Positions 7,430 through 14,642 of a stretch of DNA of 14,642 nt are shown here, piece after piece. Below the pieces are notes generated by a model. It was not told where the DNA came from and ran no database searches. It saw only the letters and a program-made list of their open reading frames with translations. The stretch is from positions 1 through 14,642 of the forward strand of contig JAITAP010000143.1 of the NCBI GenBank assembly GCA_031284065.1, given 5' to 3'. This DNA is from Prevotellaceae bacterium (GTDB taxonomy: Bacteria; Bacteroidota; Bacteroidia; Bacteroidales; UBA932). How positions within the stretch are numbered: the stretch's first letter is position 1; every line of letters starts with the position of its first letter. The position numbers and the translations under genes are program-made.

Positions 7430-8113
7430 ATGTCCGGAATCGGAACGTTAGTCAACGCCGCAGCGATTGTTGCCGGCAGCCTTATCGGAATTTTCATCAA
7501 GTCGCGGCTCAGCCGGCGCTACGTAAATATCTTTTTTCAGGCTGCCGGGCTGTTCACCATATTTATTGGCATATCAATGGCCATCGAAGCCAAGCACATT
7601 ATGGTGGTGGGGGTGAGCCTCGCGTCGGGCGCGCTGCTGGGCGAGTGGCTTCGCCTCGACGAGCGGCTGCAACGCCTTGGCGACAAGCTCAAGTCGAAGC
7701 TGAAGATGCGCGACGAACGGTTCACCGAAGGCATGCTCACGGCGGTTATGCTATACTGCGTGGGCGCTATGGCTGTCATTGGCCCCATAGAGGAAGGGCT
7801 GACGGGCAAAACCTCCGACCTGCTGCTCGCCAAGGCAATGATGGACGGATTTTCCTCCATCATGTTCGCCTCCGTATTCGGATGGGGGATTCTGTTTTCG
7901 GCGTTCCCGCTGCTCATCTTTCAGGGAGCGCTGACGCTGTTTGCCGTGTGGTTCGGCAACTTTTTACCGCAGGAGTACGTTGTGGAGGTTTCGGCTGTTG
8001 GCGGGGTAATACTCATCGGGCTTGGATTGCAGATTATGGAGATAAAAGCCGTAAAGGTTGCCAACATGCTCCCCGCGCTGGTCATTGCCTACGCCATGAT
8101 GTGCCTCATTTAG
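7430..8113 (+). CDS. DUF554 family integral membrane protein (YqgA-like)
   Basis: This 227-residue protein has the hallmarks of the DUF554 family (E. coli YqgA, Bacillus YdfK): an N-terminal 'GTLVNAAAIVAGSLIG' helix, a conserved 'GALLGEWLRLDERLQRLGDKLK' stretch around residues 68-90, and 'AMMDGFSSIMFAS' around 137-149. Six or seven hydrophobic segments span the chain, including about 5-23, 33-52, 57-74, 100-118, 150-175 and 185-227, so it should lie in the inner membrane. The length fits the family. The biochemical function of the family is not established; a transport-like role is sometimes assumed. The ATG at 7430 is chosen because family similarity begins at once; no Shine-Dalgarno is seen, as is normal for the phylum. 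The methyltransferase gene follows after 4 bases and is probably co-transcribed. Confidence 0.9.
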   Translation: MSGIGTLVNAAAIVAGSLIGIFIKSRLSRRYVNIFFQAAGLFTIFIGISMAIEAKHIMVVGVSLASGALLGEWLRLDERLQRLGDKLKSKLKMRDERFTEGMLTAVMLYCVGAMAVIGPIEEGLTGKTSDLLLAKAMMDGFSSIMFASVFGWGILFSAFPLLIFQGALTLFAVWFGNFLPQEYVVEVSAVGGVILIGLGLQIMEIKAVKVANMLPALVIAYAMMCLI

Positions 8114-8117
8114 CGCC

Positions 8118-9350
8118 ATGCCTCAACCGTTAGCATCATCGGCGCTAAGGGAGCGCTTCGGCAGCCCGGCTACGTGGGTTTTCGTCCGCGAGCACGCCGA
8201 CGATGACGTGCACGCGCTGCTGCTGCGCAAAAACGTGCCGCCGGAAGTTGACCTGCGCTTTGCCGCGCAGCAAGTAGAAGGCCGGCAAAAAGCGCGCGCA
8301 AAGCTGCCCCTGCTTGCCGCCAACCCCAGCTTCATATTTCCCGCCAAGCTCGGCATGGAGCAGTGCTCCTCCGAAAGCGCAGCCCGCTACAAGGCGCAGC
8401 TGTTTGCCGGCAAAGCCATTGCAGACGTAACGGGCGGCCTGGGCGTGGACGCGCTCTACGCCGCCCGGCGCGCCAAAAGCGTGTGCTACGTGGAGAAGAG
8501 CGAAGCGCTGTGCGAGCTTGCGCAGCACAACTTTTCGGCGCTGGGGCTAACGAACATCGAGGTGCGCTGCGGCGACGGTATTCAGCTCTTGCAGCACACA
8601 TCCCGACGCTTCGACGCCATTTACCTCGACCCTTCCCGACGGGACGGCAACAGAAACAGCCACGCGCTGCTTGCCGATTGCGAACCCAACGTGCTGCCGC
8701 ACCAAGATTTTTTGCTGTCGAGAGCCGAAATGGTTGTGCTGAAGGCCTCGCCCATGCTCGACGTTGCGCAGGCCCTGCGCGAGCTGCGCCACGTGTGCGA
8801 GGCGCACGTGGTGGCGGTGAAGAACGACTGTAAGGAGCTGCTGCTCGTTTGCAGGCAGGGAAAAGCGGAGCCTCTAATTCGCTGCGTGAACATTCACGCC
8901 GGACGCACCCAAACGTTCGACTTCACCCTGCCCGAAGAACGCGCGGCAGCCGTCCGGTACGCCGAAAACCTCAGGCGCTACCTCTACGAGCCTAACGTAA
9001 CGCTGCTCAAGGCGGGTGCGCTCAAGCTGCCGTGCCTCCGGTTCGGCGTAGAAAAGCTGCACCCCGACACCCACCTCTACACATCGGACGTTTTGCTTCC
9101 CGAATTTCCCGGCCGCGCGTTCGAGGTGCACGACGTTTTTGCCCCGGGCAGCCGCGCGTTCAAGTCGCAGATGGCGGGGAGCAGCGCAAGCGTAACGGTG
9201 CGCAACTTTCCCCTCACGGTAGCCGAAATTCGCAAAAAGTACGGCGTAAAAGACGGCGGCAGCGCGTACCTCTTCGCCGCAACGCTACGCAACGGGGAGA
9301 GGAGGATAATAAAGACAACAAAAGTTCAGCAATTTTGCGGGCAGGAGTAG
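8118..9350 (+). CDS. Class I SAM-dependent methyltransferase with C-terminal THUMP-like domain
   Basis: This 410-residue protein has a Rossmann-type SAM-binding core. Motif I is DVTGGLGVD (103-111), an acidic ribose-binding candidate is E126 in YVEKSE, motif III is CGDGIQ (151-156), and the catalytic-loop motif is YLDPSRRD (169-176), a DPPY-like sequence known from this family. 'KASPMLD' (209-215) and 'KNDCKELL' (235-242) are also typical. The N-terminal ~95 residues are a helical extension, and the last ~100 residues match the THUMP-like C-terminal domain seen with such Bacteroidota enzymes. DPPY-type motifs and THUMP-like domains point to methylation of RNA bases, perhaps tRNA; the real substrate is unknown. 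The protein is expected to be cytoplasmic. Its ATG lies 4 bases after the DUF554 stop, so the two form a probable operon. Confidence 0.88.
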   Translation: MPQPLASSALRERFGSPATWVFVREHADDDVHALLLRKNVPPEVDLRFAAQQVEGRQKARAKLPLLAANPSFIFPAKLGMEQCSSESAARYKAQLFAGKAIADVTGGLGVDALYAARRAKSVCYVEKSEALCELAQHNFSALGLTNIEVRCGDGIQLLQHTSRRFDAIYLDPSRRDGNRNSHALLADCEPNVLPHQDFLLSRAEMVVLKASPMLDVAQALRELRHVCEAHVVAVKNDCKELLLVCRQGKAEPLIRCVNIHAGRTQTFDFTLPEERAAAVRYAENLRRYLYEPNVTLLKAGALKLPCLRFGVEKLHPDTHLYTSDVLLPEFPGRAFEVHDVFAPGSRAFKSQMAGSSASVTVRNFPLTVAEIRKKYGVKDGGSAYLFAATLRNGERRIIKTTKVQQFCGQE

Positions 9351-9405
9351 AGCGGAGGCGGGAGTTGCCGGTTTCGAGCTGCTTTTATCCGCAAATTCAC
9401 ACCGC

Positions 9406-9456
9406 ATCCTGATACGGGCTAACTAACACCCATATCAGGATACAGCATGATTTTTT
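9406..9456 (+). terminator. Hairpin terminator candidate between convergent units
   Basis: ATCCTGATA (9406-9414) pairs perfectly with TATCAGGAT (9433-9441). After one mismatch, GGG (9416-9418) pairs with CCC (9429-9431), leaving a 10-base loop. A T6 run comes at 9451-9456, nine bases after the stem, so termination of the plus-strand unit is plausible but not textbook. The hairpin lies between convergent genes; no T-run is seen for the minus direction. Confidence 0.5.
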
Positions 9457-9498
9457 CGACGTTAAGCTACCATATTGCTACGTTTTCCCTTACGCTTG

Positions 9499-11301
9499 TC
9501 AATCATAGTAAGGATTATTTCCAAACTCCTCTTCGTTTTCCAAGTTTTGCAGAAAATTCAGGGGAATTGGTCTTACGTAGTGCTTGGCTTTATCAAAGTC
9601 AACAATGTTTGGGTTTCCCTTTCCGTTGCTAATTGCTGCACCCAAGCGATTTTCCAGCTGTTTTGTCCGCTTGAGGTCAAACCAGCGCAGGTGCTCTCCG
9701 CAAAGCTCCCTCGCGCGCTCATCGAGCATAAAGTTAAGGTGTCCGCCGGCAGCGGCAATTTCGGCTGCATCGGCAGTGTTGCTTGGTGCGCCCGGTATCT
9801 GCGCCCTGTTTCTGAGTATATTTACGTGGGAAAGCCCATCGCCTTCAAGTTCAAGGTGAAATTCCGCTTCTGCCGCAATGAGGTACATTTCTGCCAGCCG
9901 CATTAATATTATATCGTTAGAGCCTGCCTGCGAGTTTGCGTCAGCGCGGTTGGGGTCTCTGAATTTGCGCAGCGCCGGAAAACACTGGTAACTGGAGATT
10001 TTGGTGTAGATAGCCATTTTGCCGTCGTCGTCGTACATATCATCTATATCTACAACCGCGTACTTTCGCGTACGCTTATCGTCAACCTGCTTTTTGGTGT
10101 ACAGCAGGGCTGTGTCGCCCACTGCGCCAATGCTCGAATTAGGTCGTACTACGTTAGTATCTTTCTTAAACCAGTTCAGCTGCTCCTGCGTCCATTTCAG
10201 CTTGCTGCTGTCGTTAGCCAGCCATACCTCCTGAAACGTTGCGGCATACCGCGCATCGCGGTCTTCCTTAAAGAGCTCCAGCAAGTATCTGGTAGGTTGC
10301 ATGTAGGCGCTGTTGTTCACGTCCCGGCTGTAGTCCAGCGACATTTTCATCCCGATTTTGTTTGAGTACCGGGACTGAAACCACTGAAACAGCCTGTTGG
10401 GGTTACCCGAGTTAACCTCCAGCGCTACGTTTGAGGTGTGGCTGACTACATACAGCGCTTCCGTGTTATTTTTGTTATTTTCCGGAGCGAAAATATCTTC
10501 GCAGTCGGCATACAAATCTACGCCATAGGTAGCCTTTGCTGCGATAACCTCATTTGCGGTGGCGCTTGCCAGCCGGTAGTATTCTTGCGCTTCGGCATCC
10601 TTGCCTGCGTGATACTTGAGGTACGAGGCGTAGGTAAGGTACATACGCGCCAACATGCCGTGCGCCGCCTTTTTGGTCGCCTTGCCGTTTTCTCCTGCGG
10701 CGTGGTTGTTTGGCAGCCATTGCAGGGCAAACTTAAGGTCGTCAAACATCAGCTTATAAAAATCATCCACAGGGCTGCGATAGGCGGTCAACACCGGCGC
10801 TGTTGTTTCCTTTGTAACCAAGCTCACGTTGCCGTACCACTCCACAATATGCCAGTAGATGAACGCTCTCACAAAGTGGGCTTCCGCAGCCTTTGCGTTT
10901 TTCCTGTTCTCGTCGGTGTAGCCGGCGTTGTCCGCCCGCTCTATCGCCGCGTTGCAAAGGTTGATGGGCACGTAAAACCGCTCCCATACGTTTCGCACCA
11001 TGCCTAGGCTCGACGTTAAACCCCGATACTTGTTAATTTGGGGCGCATAGTCTCTGTCGTAGGCAGCGTGCCATATATCTGTGCCCGTTTCGCCCATGAA
11101 CATCATATCTTCACGCCCGTAGCACATGGCTCTAAGGTTGGAGTAGCACTGGTTTACGAGCGCTTCGTACCCTTCGACGGTGGTGAATACGTTTTCTGCC
11201 GTTGTTGACGAAGGATTGTACTCCTCCAGCTTGTTACACGCCGTGTTTGCCAACAGGGCTGCTGCCAGAGCGCAGCTTGCTATTATACTTACTTTTTTCA
11301 T
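9499..11301 (-). CDS. SusD/RagB family nutrient-binding outer-membrane lipoprotein
   Basis: This 600-residue protein begins at the ATG at 11301; an in-frame TTG two codons earlier is a poorer choice. Residues 1-21 are a lipoprotein signal ending ..LANTA before Cys22. The acidic 'NKLEEYNP' after Cys22 resembles the signal that sends Bacteroidota lipoproteins to the cell surface. Family marks include 'AHFVRAFIYWHIVEWYGNVSLV' (quoted in part: FVRAFIYW..EWYG), 'RLAEMYLIAAEAE', 'LDERARELCGEHLRWFDLKR' (526-545) and the terminal 'NNPYYD'. These correspond to the N-terminal SusD-like and C-terminal SusD domains with helical TPR-like repeats. SusD proteins form a hinged lid on the SusC porin and capture the ligand outside the cell. 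The substrate cannot be told. The gene follows the susC-like gene by 56 bases on the same strand. Confidence 0.95.
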   Translation of the reverse strand: MKKVSIIASCALAAALLANTACNKLEEYNPSSTTAENVFTTVEGYEALVNQCYSNLRAMCYGREDMMFMGETGTDIWHAAYDRDYAPQINKYRGLTSSLGMVRNVWERFYVPINLCNAAIERADNAGYTDENRKNAKAAEAHFVRAFIYWHIVEWYGNVSLVTKETTAPVLTAYRSPVDDFYKLMFDDLKFALQWLPNNHAAGENGKATKKAAHGMLARMYLTYASYLKYHAGKDAEAQEYYRLASATANEVIAAKATYGVDLYADCEDIFAPENNKNNTEALYVVSHTSNVALEVNSGNPNRLFQWFQSRYSNKIGMKMSLDYSRDVNNSAYMQPTRYLLELFKEDRDARYAATFQEVWLANDSSKLKWTQEQLNWFKKDTNVVRPNSSIGAVGDTALLYTKKQVDDKRTRKYAVVDIDDMYDDDGKMAIYTKISSYQCFPALRKFRDPNRADANSQAGSNDIILMRLAEMYLIAAEAEFHLELEGDGLSHVNILRNRAQIPGAPSNTADAAEIAAAGGHLNFMLDERARELCGEHLRWFDLKRTKQLENRLGAAISNGKGNPNIVDFDKAKHYVRPIPLNFLQNLENEEEFGNNPYYD

Positions 11302-11357
11302 GTCCAAATATTTAAAAGGTTCTACTGTACTTCCATATCGTTAACTTCTCTTTTCGG

Positions 11358-14300
11358 TCAAAACTCAAGATTTATACCAAATACGTACTGCCTCGTCATG
11401 GGCAGAATATTATTGCCGGTTGCGCCCTGCCTCGTTACGGAGGGTAAGCCCCGCTCCGGGTCGTAGTCGTCGAGCAGGTGGCTTTTGGTAACAGTAAACA
11501 GGTTGTTGGCGGTGAAATATACGCGCAGCCTGCTCAGCCTTACTTTCGATGTGAGGTTTTCCGGCAGGGTGTAGCCCAAGGTAACCGTTTTGAGCTTAAA
11601 GTACGAGCCGTCTATAAAGCTCAGCGACCTGTACCCGACGTAGTTCAGCAGAGGTTTTTGGGAGTTTGCCGCCGGATAGTCGTTGCTGGGGTTGGTTGGC
11701 GTCCAGTAGTTGTAGTTGGCAAGCTGCCCATTGGCGCCTGTAGGGTCGTAGCGTCCTGCAAGGTCGTAGTCTATCATTTGTCCCCAGCGCACAAACATGT
11801 ACACGCTAAGGTCAAAACCTTTGCAGGTAAACGTGTTGTTAAATCCCAGCAGCCACTTTGGCGATGCCTGCCCCAGATATGTCCAGTCGTTAGCTCGGTC
11901 TATCCGGTTTGTCGCCGTATCAATGTCGGCAATGTTGGCAATTTTAATATCGCCCGGCGCCACCGGCTTATCTTCGTATTTCCAGCGGGCGGCTTCGGCA
12001 GCCTCGTCTGTTTGCCAGATTCCGTCAACCTTATACCCATAAAAGGACCTGATGGGGTAGCCGATTAGCAGCGACGCTACTTCGTCCACAATAATGTCGC
12101 CCTCGTACATTTCTACAATTTTTTCCTTGTTGGCGCTAAAGGTAAGGGAGCTTGTCCACGAAAAGCCGTCTTTGCCCGACTGCTGAACGTTAACCGTGCT
12201 CACGGTAAGCTCAACGCCCTGGTTGCTTGTCTTGCCCACGTTTTGCCACATCTGGAAAGGGTCTTTTCCGTCGCCGCCCGAAGAAGAGGGCAGCGTTCGC
12301 AGCATGAGCAGGTCTTTGGTGCTGGTGCTGTACACGTCTGCCGTAAGGTTCAACCGGCTTTTGAACATGCTAAAATCCAGCCCCACGTCCACCGTTGATG
12401 ACATTTCCCACGTCAGGTCTTTGTTTCCCAGCACCCTCGTGTACTTGTACGTTGGCGCGTAAATATCTCCAAAGCCCATTTTATCTCCCGGCTCCAGGTT
12501 ACTTTGCGTTGCATAGGGGTCAACCGCCGCGTTGCCGGTAACGCCGTAGCTTGCCCTTAGCTTCAGCTCGCTCACCTGCGTCAGAGTTTTCATAAATGGT
12601 TCGTCGGCAATGCGCCACGCTGCGGCTACCGACGGGAAGTATGCCCACTTGTTGTTCTCCGCCAGCTGAGACGCACCGTCGGCACGCAGGCTCGCCGTTA
12701 GCAGGTACTTGCCCATAAGGTTGTAGTCCACCCTGCCGGCGTACGACATAGTTTCACTTCCGGTATATCCGGAGAACAGCTCGGCTTGCGTCGGGTCGGC
12801 TGCGCCTATGTTGTAGAACAGGTACGACGCCACCTGCTGGTCGGGGGCAGACATGCTGTAGCTTTCGCCAACTTTTTTGGTGTAGCTGGTCAGCGCCGTC
12901 AGGTTTAACCCGTGTATGCCAAGCTGCTTTTTTACGTTCAGCACGTTATCCCACGTATAGAGCTGCTCGTTTTGGTTTTCAACGGAGGTTGAGCTGCGCT
13001 TGAGGGAGTTTTGCGATATGGAGGCAGCGTCGTTATACGACCCTCGGCGCAAAAAGTTGAACGTGCCTCCTGCGCTTGACCTGAAAGAAAGCCACTCCAG
13101 CGGCGCAATGTCAACGTATGCCTTGACGGAGGTATTTGCCTGCTTAACGTCGTTCACCGCTGCATTCTCCCTGTTATCCGCCAGCGGGCTCAACGTTTGA
13201 GGTTGTCCGGGTATGGGGTAAAGCACAATGTTTCCCTCGTCGTCGTAGAGCGTACCAAGCGGAAGCGTGGATACAGCGTTATTCATCACGCTTGCCTGAC
13301 GGCTGTCCCTTGTTCTGTACGCAAACTGGCTGTACATTCCCGCCGTGACCCACTTGTTGACTGTTCGGTCAACGTTAACTCTGGCTGTAAACCGTTCGGC
13401 AGCGTTGTTGGATAGCAAGCCTTGCTCCTTAAAGTAGCTTCCGGAAATAAAGGATTTTGTTTTTTCGCTACCTCCACGCACCGAAACGCTGTGCCGTTGC
13501 TGGACGCCTGTCTGTATCAGCTCATCCAGCCAGTTGACCCACTGCCCTTTTTCGATAGCCGCCAGCTCGTCGGCTGAAAAAATAATGGCCTCGTCCGTAA
13601 TTCCGTTGGTAGCGTACGCATCTCTCCGCATTTGCATCCACGCATCGCCCGTGAGAACGTCGGGGTGCTTGGAAAGGCTATTTACGCCGTAGTATCCGTC
13701 ATACGCGACCTGTGTTCTCCCCGCCACTCCTTTTTTGGTGGTGATGATTACAACTCCGTTAGCGCCCTGCGAGCCGTAAATGGCAGTTGCCGAAGCGTCT
13801 TTCAGTATTTCGAGCGATTCTATATCGGTAGGATTTACATCTTCGTAGCTGCCGCCCTGTATTCCGTCGATAATAAACAAGGGCTTGTTGCTTGCGTTAA
13901 TGGAGCGTGAACCTCTGATTAATATTTCGACCTCAGCCCCGGCATCGCCTGACGTTGAAACAATGTCCATGCCCGCCACGCGGCCCTGTATTGCCTTTAA
14001 AGGGTCCGAAGAAGGTATGGCAGCTATATCGTCCGACCTCACAGAGGCCACAGAGCCTGTCAGGTCTCGCTTGCGCACCGTGCCGTAGCCAATAACCACT
14101 ATATCGTCAAGGAAGCTCCCCTGCTCCTCCATAGTAATGTTTATCGTGCGCCGGTTGCCCACAGCGATTTCCTGAGTCGCCATTCCCAAGTACGACGCTA
14201 CGATAACGGCGCTTTCATCCGACACGCTGATAGCGTAAGCGCCATCTGCGCCGCTCACAACTCCTGTGGTAGAGCCTTTAATAACGATATTTACGCCAAC

Positions 14301-14426
14301 AACAGGCTCGCTGTTTTTGTCTATAACCCTACCCGAAACGGTAAAGCCTTGCGCTATGGCGCTCATGCTCACAGCGCAACCAAGCGTTAGGCATAGCAGC
14401 CTTTTAGCTTGCTTGAATTTGTTCAT
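11358..14426 (-). CDS. SusC/RagA family TonB-dependent outer-membrane transporter
   Basis: From the ATG at 14426 the product has 1022 residues, a usual length. Residues 1-25 form a signal peptide (cleavage A-I-A before Q26). Then come a carboxypeptidase-regulatory-like domain (about 29-100, 'VSGRVIDKNSEPVVGVNIVIKG'), the TonB-box region 'DDIVVIGYG' (107-115), a plug domain with 'IQGRVAGMDI', 'IRGSRSINASNKPLFIIDGI' and 'LEILKDASATAIYGSQGANG', and a long beta-barrel ending in 'YVFGINLEF'. It should transport a ligand captured by the SusD partner, driven by TonB-ExbBD. No N-terminal STN domain is visible, so it is not the type that signals directly through an anti-sigma partner. A second ATG at 14435 is possible; a GTG at 14519 also opens the frame but lies in a terminator hairpin and would put 31 non-signal residues first, so it was not used. 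Confidence 0.95.
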   Translation of the reverse strand: MNKFKQAKRLLCLTLGCAVSMSAIAQGFTVSGRVIDKNSEPVVGVNIVIKGSTTGVVSGADGAYAISVSDESAVIVASYLGMATQEIAVGNRRTINITMEEQGSFLDDIVVIGYGTVRKRDLTGSVASVRSDDIAAIPSSDPLKAIQGRVAGMDIVSTSGDAGAEVEILIRGSRSINASNKPLFIIDGIQGGSYEDVNPTDIESLEILKDASATAIYGSQGANGVVIITTKKGVAGRTQVAYDGYYGVNSLSKHPDVLTGDAWMQMRRDAYATNGITDEAIIFSADELAAIEKGQWVNWLDELIQTGVQQRHSVSVRGGSEKTKSFISGSYFKEQGLLSNNAAERFTARVNVDRTVNKWVTAGMYSQFAYRTRDSRQASVMNNAVSTLPLGTLYDDEGNIVLYPIPGQPQTLSPLADNRENAAVNDVKQANTSVKAYVDIAPLEWLSFRSSAGGTFNFLRRGSYNDAASISQNSLKRSSTSVENQNEQLYTWDNVLNVKKQLGIHGLNLTALTSYTKKVGESYSMSAPDQQVASYLFYNIGAADPTQAELFSGYTGSETMSYAGRVDYNLMGKYLLTASLRADGASQLAENNKWAYFPSVAAAWRIADEPFMKTLTQVSELKLRASYGVTGNAAVDPYATQSNLEPGDKMGFGDIYAPTYKYTRVLGNKDLTWEMSSTVDVGLDFSMFKSRLNLTADVYSTSTKDLLMLRTLPSSSGGDGKDPFQMWQNVGKTSNQGVELTVSTVNVQQSGKDGFSWTSSLTFSANKEKIVEMYEGDIIVDEVASLLIGYPIRSFYGYKVDGIWQTDEAAEAARWKYEDKPVAPGDIKIANIADIDTATNRIDRANDWTYLGQASPKWLLGFNNTFTCKGFDLSVYMFVRWGQMIDYDLAGRYDPTGANGQLANYNYWTPTNPSNDYPAANSQKPLLNYVGYRSLSFIDGSYFKLKTVTLGYTLPENLTSKVRLSRLRVYFTANNLFTVTKSHLLDDYDPERGLPSVTRQGATGNNILPMTRQYVFGINLEF

Positions 14427-14454
14427 TTTTACCATAATAATAATTTTTGTTAGT

Positions 14455-14481
14455 GAAACGTATAATTGCATTCGGAATGCA
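14455..14481 (-). promoter_or_regulatory. Candidate susC promoter -7 element with 15-bp dyad in its spacer
   Basis: On the minus strand TACGTTTC (14462-14455) is one mismatch from TAnnTTTG and would start transcription near 14448, about 20 bases before the ATG. Just upstream, 14467-14481 is a perfect dyad, TGCATTC-G-GAATGCA as read on the plus strand, which would lie in the -7/-33 spacer. No TTTG is found at the -33 position, so the promoter would be weak or activator-dependent. Operator function is inferred only. Confidence 0.4.
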
Positions 14482-14504
14482 CGTGAGAAATGGTAGATGG
14501 GTAC

Positions 14505-14546
14505 AAAAAAAACACTCACGCGCAGCAGCGCTACGCGTGAGTGTTT
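14505..14546 (-). terminator. Strong intrinsic terminator or attenuator upstream of susC
   Basis: AAACACTCACGCG (14510-14522) and CGCGTGAGTGTTT (14534-14546) form a perfect 13-bp stem with an 11-base loop. On the minus strand the stem is followed by eight T (14512-14505). This would end a transcript coming from a gene right of the window, or act as an attenuator in a long susC leader. It ends about 78 bases before the susC ATG. Confidence 0.85.
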
Positions 14547-14574
14547 GATTATTCTTACAGATAGGTACTATATT

Positions 14575-14642
<68 letters not shown>

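Noticed and set aside
8123..9412. Several open frames on both strands over the methyltransferase gene
   Set aside because: High G/C content leaves few chance stops here; only the 8118-9350 frame has methyltransferase motifs.
11302..11307. Two-residue SusD extension from a TTG at 11307
   Set aside because: The ATG at 11301 gives a typical lipoprotein signal starting MKK, so the TTG is not needed.
10438..12068. Plus-strand frames of 189 and 196 residues within susD and susC
   Set aside because: They are antisense to strongly recognisable SusD and SusC coding sequences and show no domains.
14427..14519. N-terminal extension of SusC from a GTG at 14519
   Set aside because: The GTG lies inside a terminator hairpin, the extra 31 residues would precede a normal signal peptide, and ATG starts at 14435 or 14426 fit better.

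Overview
The window reads as chromosomal DNA from a member of the Bacteroidota, most likely Bacteroidales. The grounds are a paired SusC/SusD outer-membrane uptake system, a giant secreted BspA-type leucine-rich-repeat protein, a class I methyltransferase with a THUMP-like tail, promoters of the form TTTG-N19-TAnnTTTG, and start codons with no Shine-Dalgarno sequence. No genus can be named from what is visible.

Layout: (1) 1-5639, minus strand: the first 1879 residues of a giant secreted mosaic protein whose C-terminus lies off the left edge. It has a signal peptide, four LRR blocks of decreasing length separated by InlB-like and 'LTLTG/DARDVKFMRD' modules, then at least three 188-residue MBG/YDG repeats. 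(2) 5640-7050: about 1.4 kb without a convincing gene. It holds a degenerate array of roughly 70-bp units, inverted copies of a dispersed CCCGTCAT-type repeat, and a doubtful minus-strand ORF built over the repeats but preceded by a plausible promoter. (3) 7051-7125: a tRNA gene with a CAU anticodon, with a close promoter match upstream and a terminator downstream. (4) 7430-9350, plus strand: a two-gene unit of a DUF554 membrane protein and a THUMP-like-domain methyltransferase, 4 bases apart. (5) 9406-9456: a hairpin in the gap between convergent units. (6) 9499-14426, minus strand: susC-like then susD-like, encoding a TonB-dependent porin and its lipoprotein lid. (7) 14427-14642: the susC upstream region, with a 15-bp dyad, a strong terminator hairpin with a T8 tail, and an uninterrupted (TG)33 tract running off the right edge.

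The genes are not one pathway. SusC/SusD would import an unidentified oligosaccharide or peptide-like ligand; no glycoside hydrolase, sensor or sigma/anti-sigma gene is visible, so no substrate can be assigned. The BspA-like protein is probably an exported surface or secreted adhesin-like protein. The methyltransferase and DUF554 protein are housekeeping-type genes of uncertain role. No clearly new biological system is evident. The most interesting items are the repeat architecture of the giant protein, the repeat-rich gap, and the dinucleotide tract with terminator upstream of susC.
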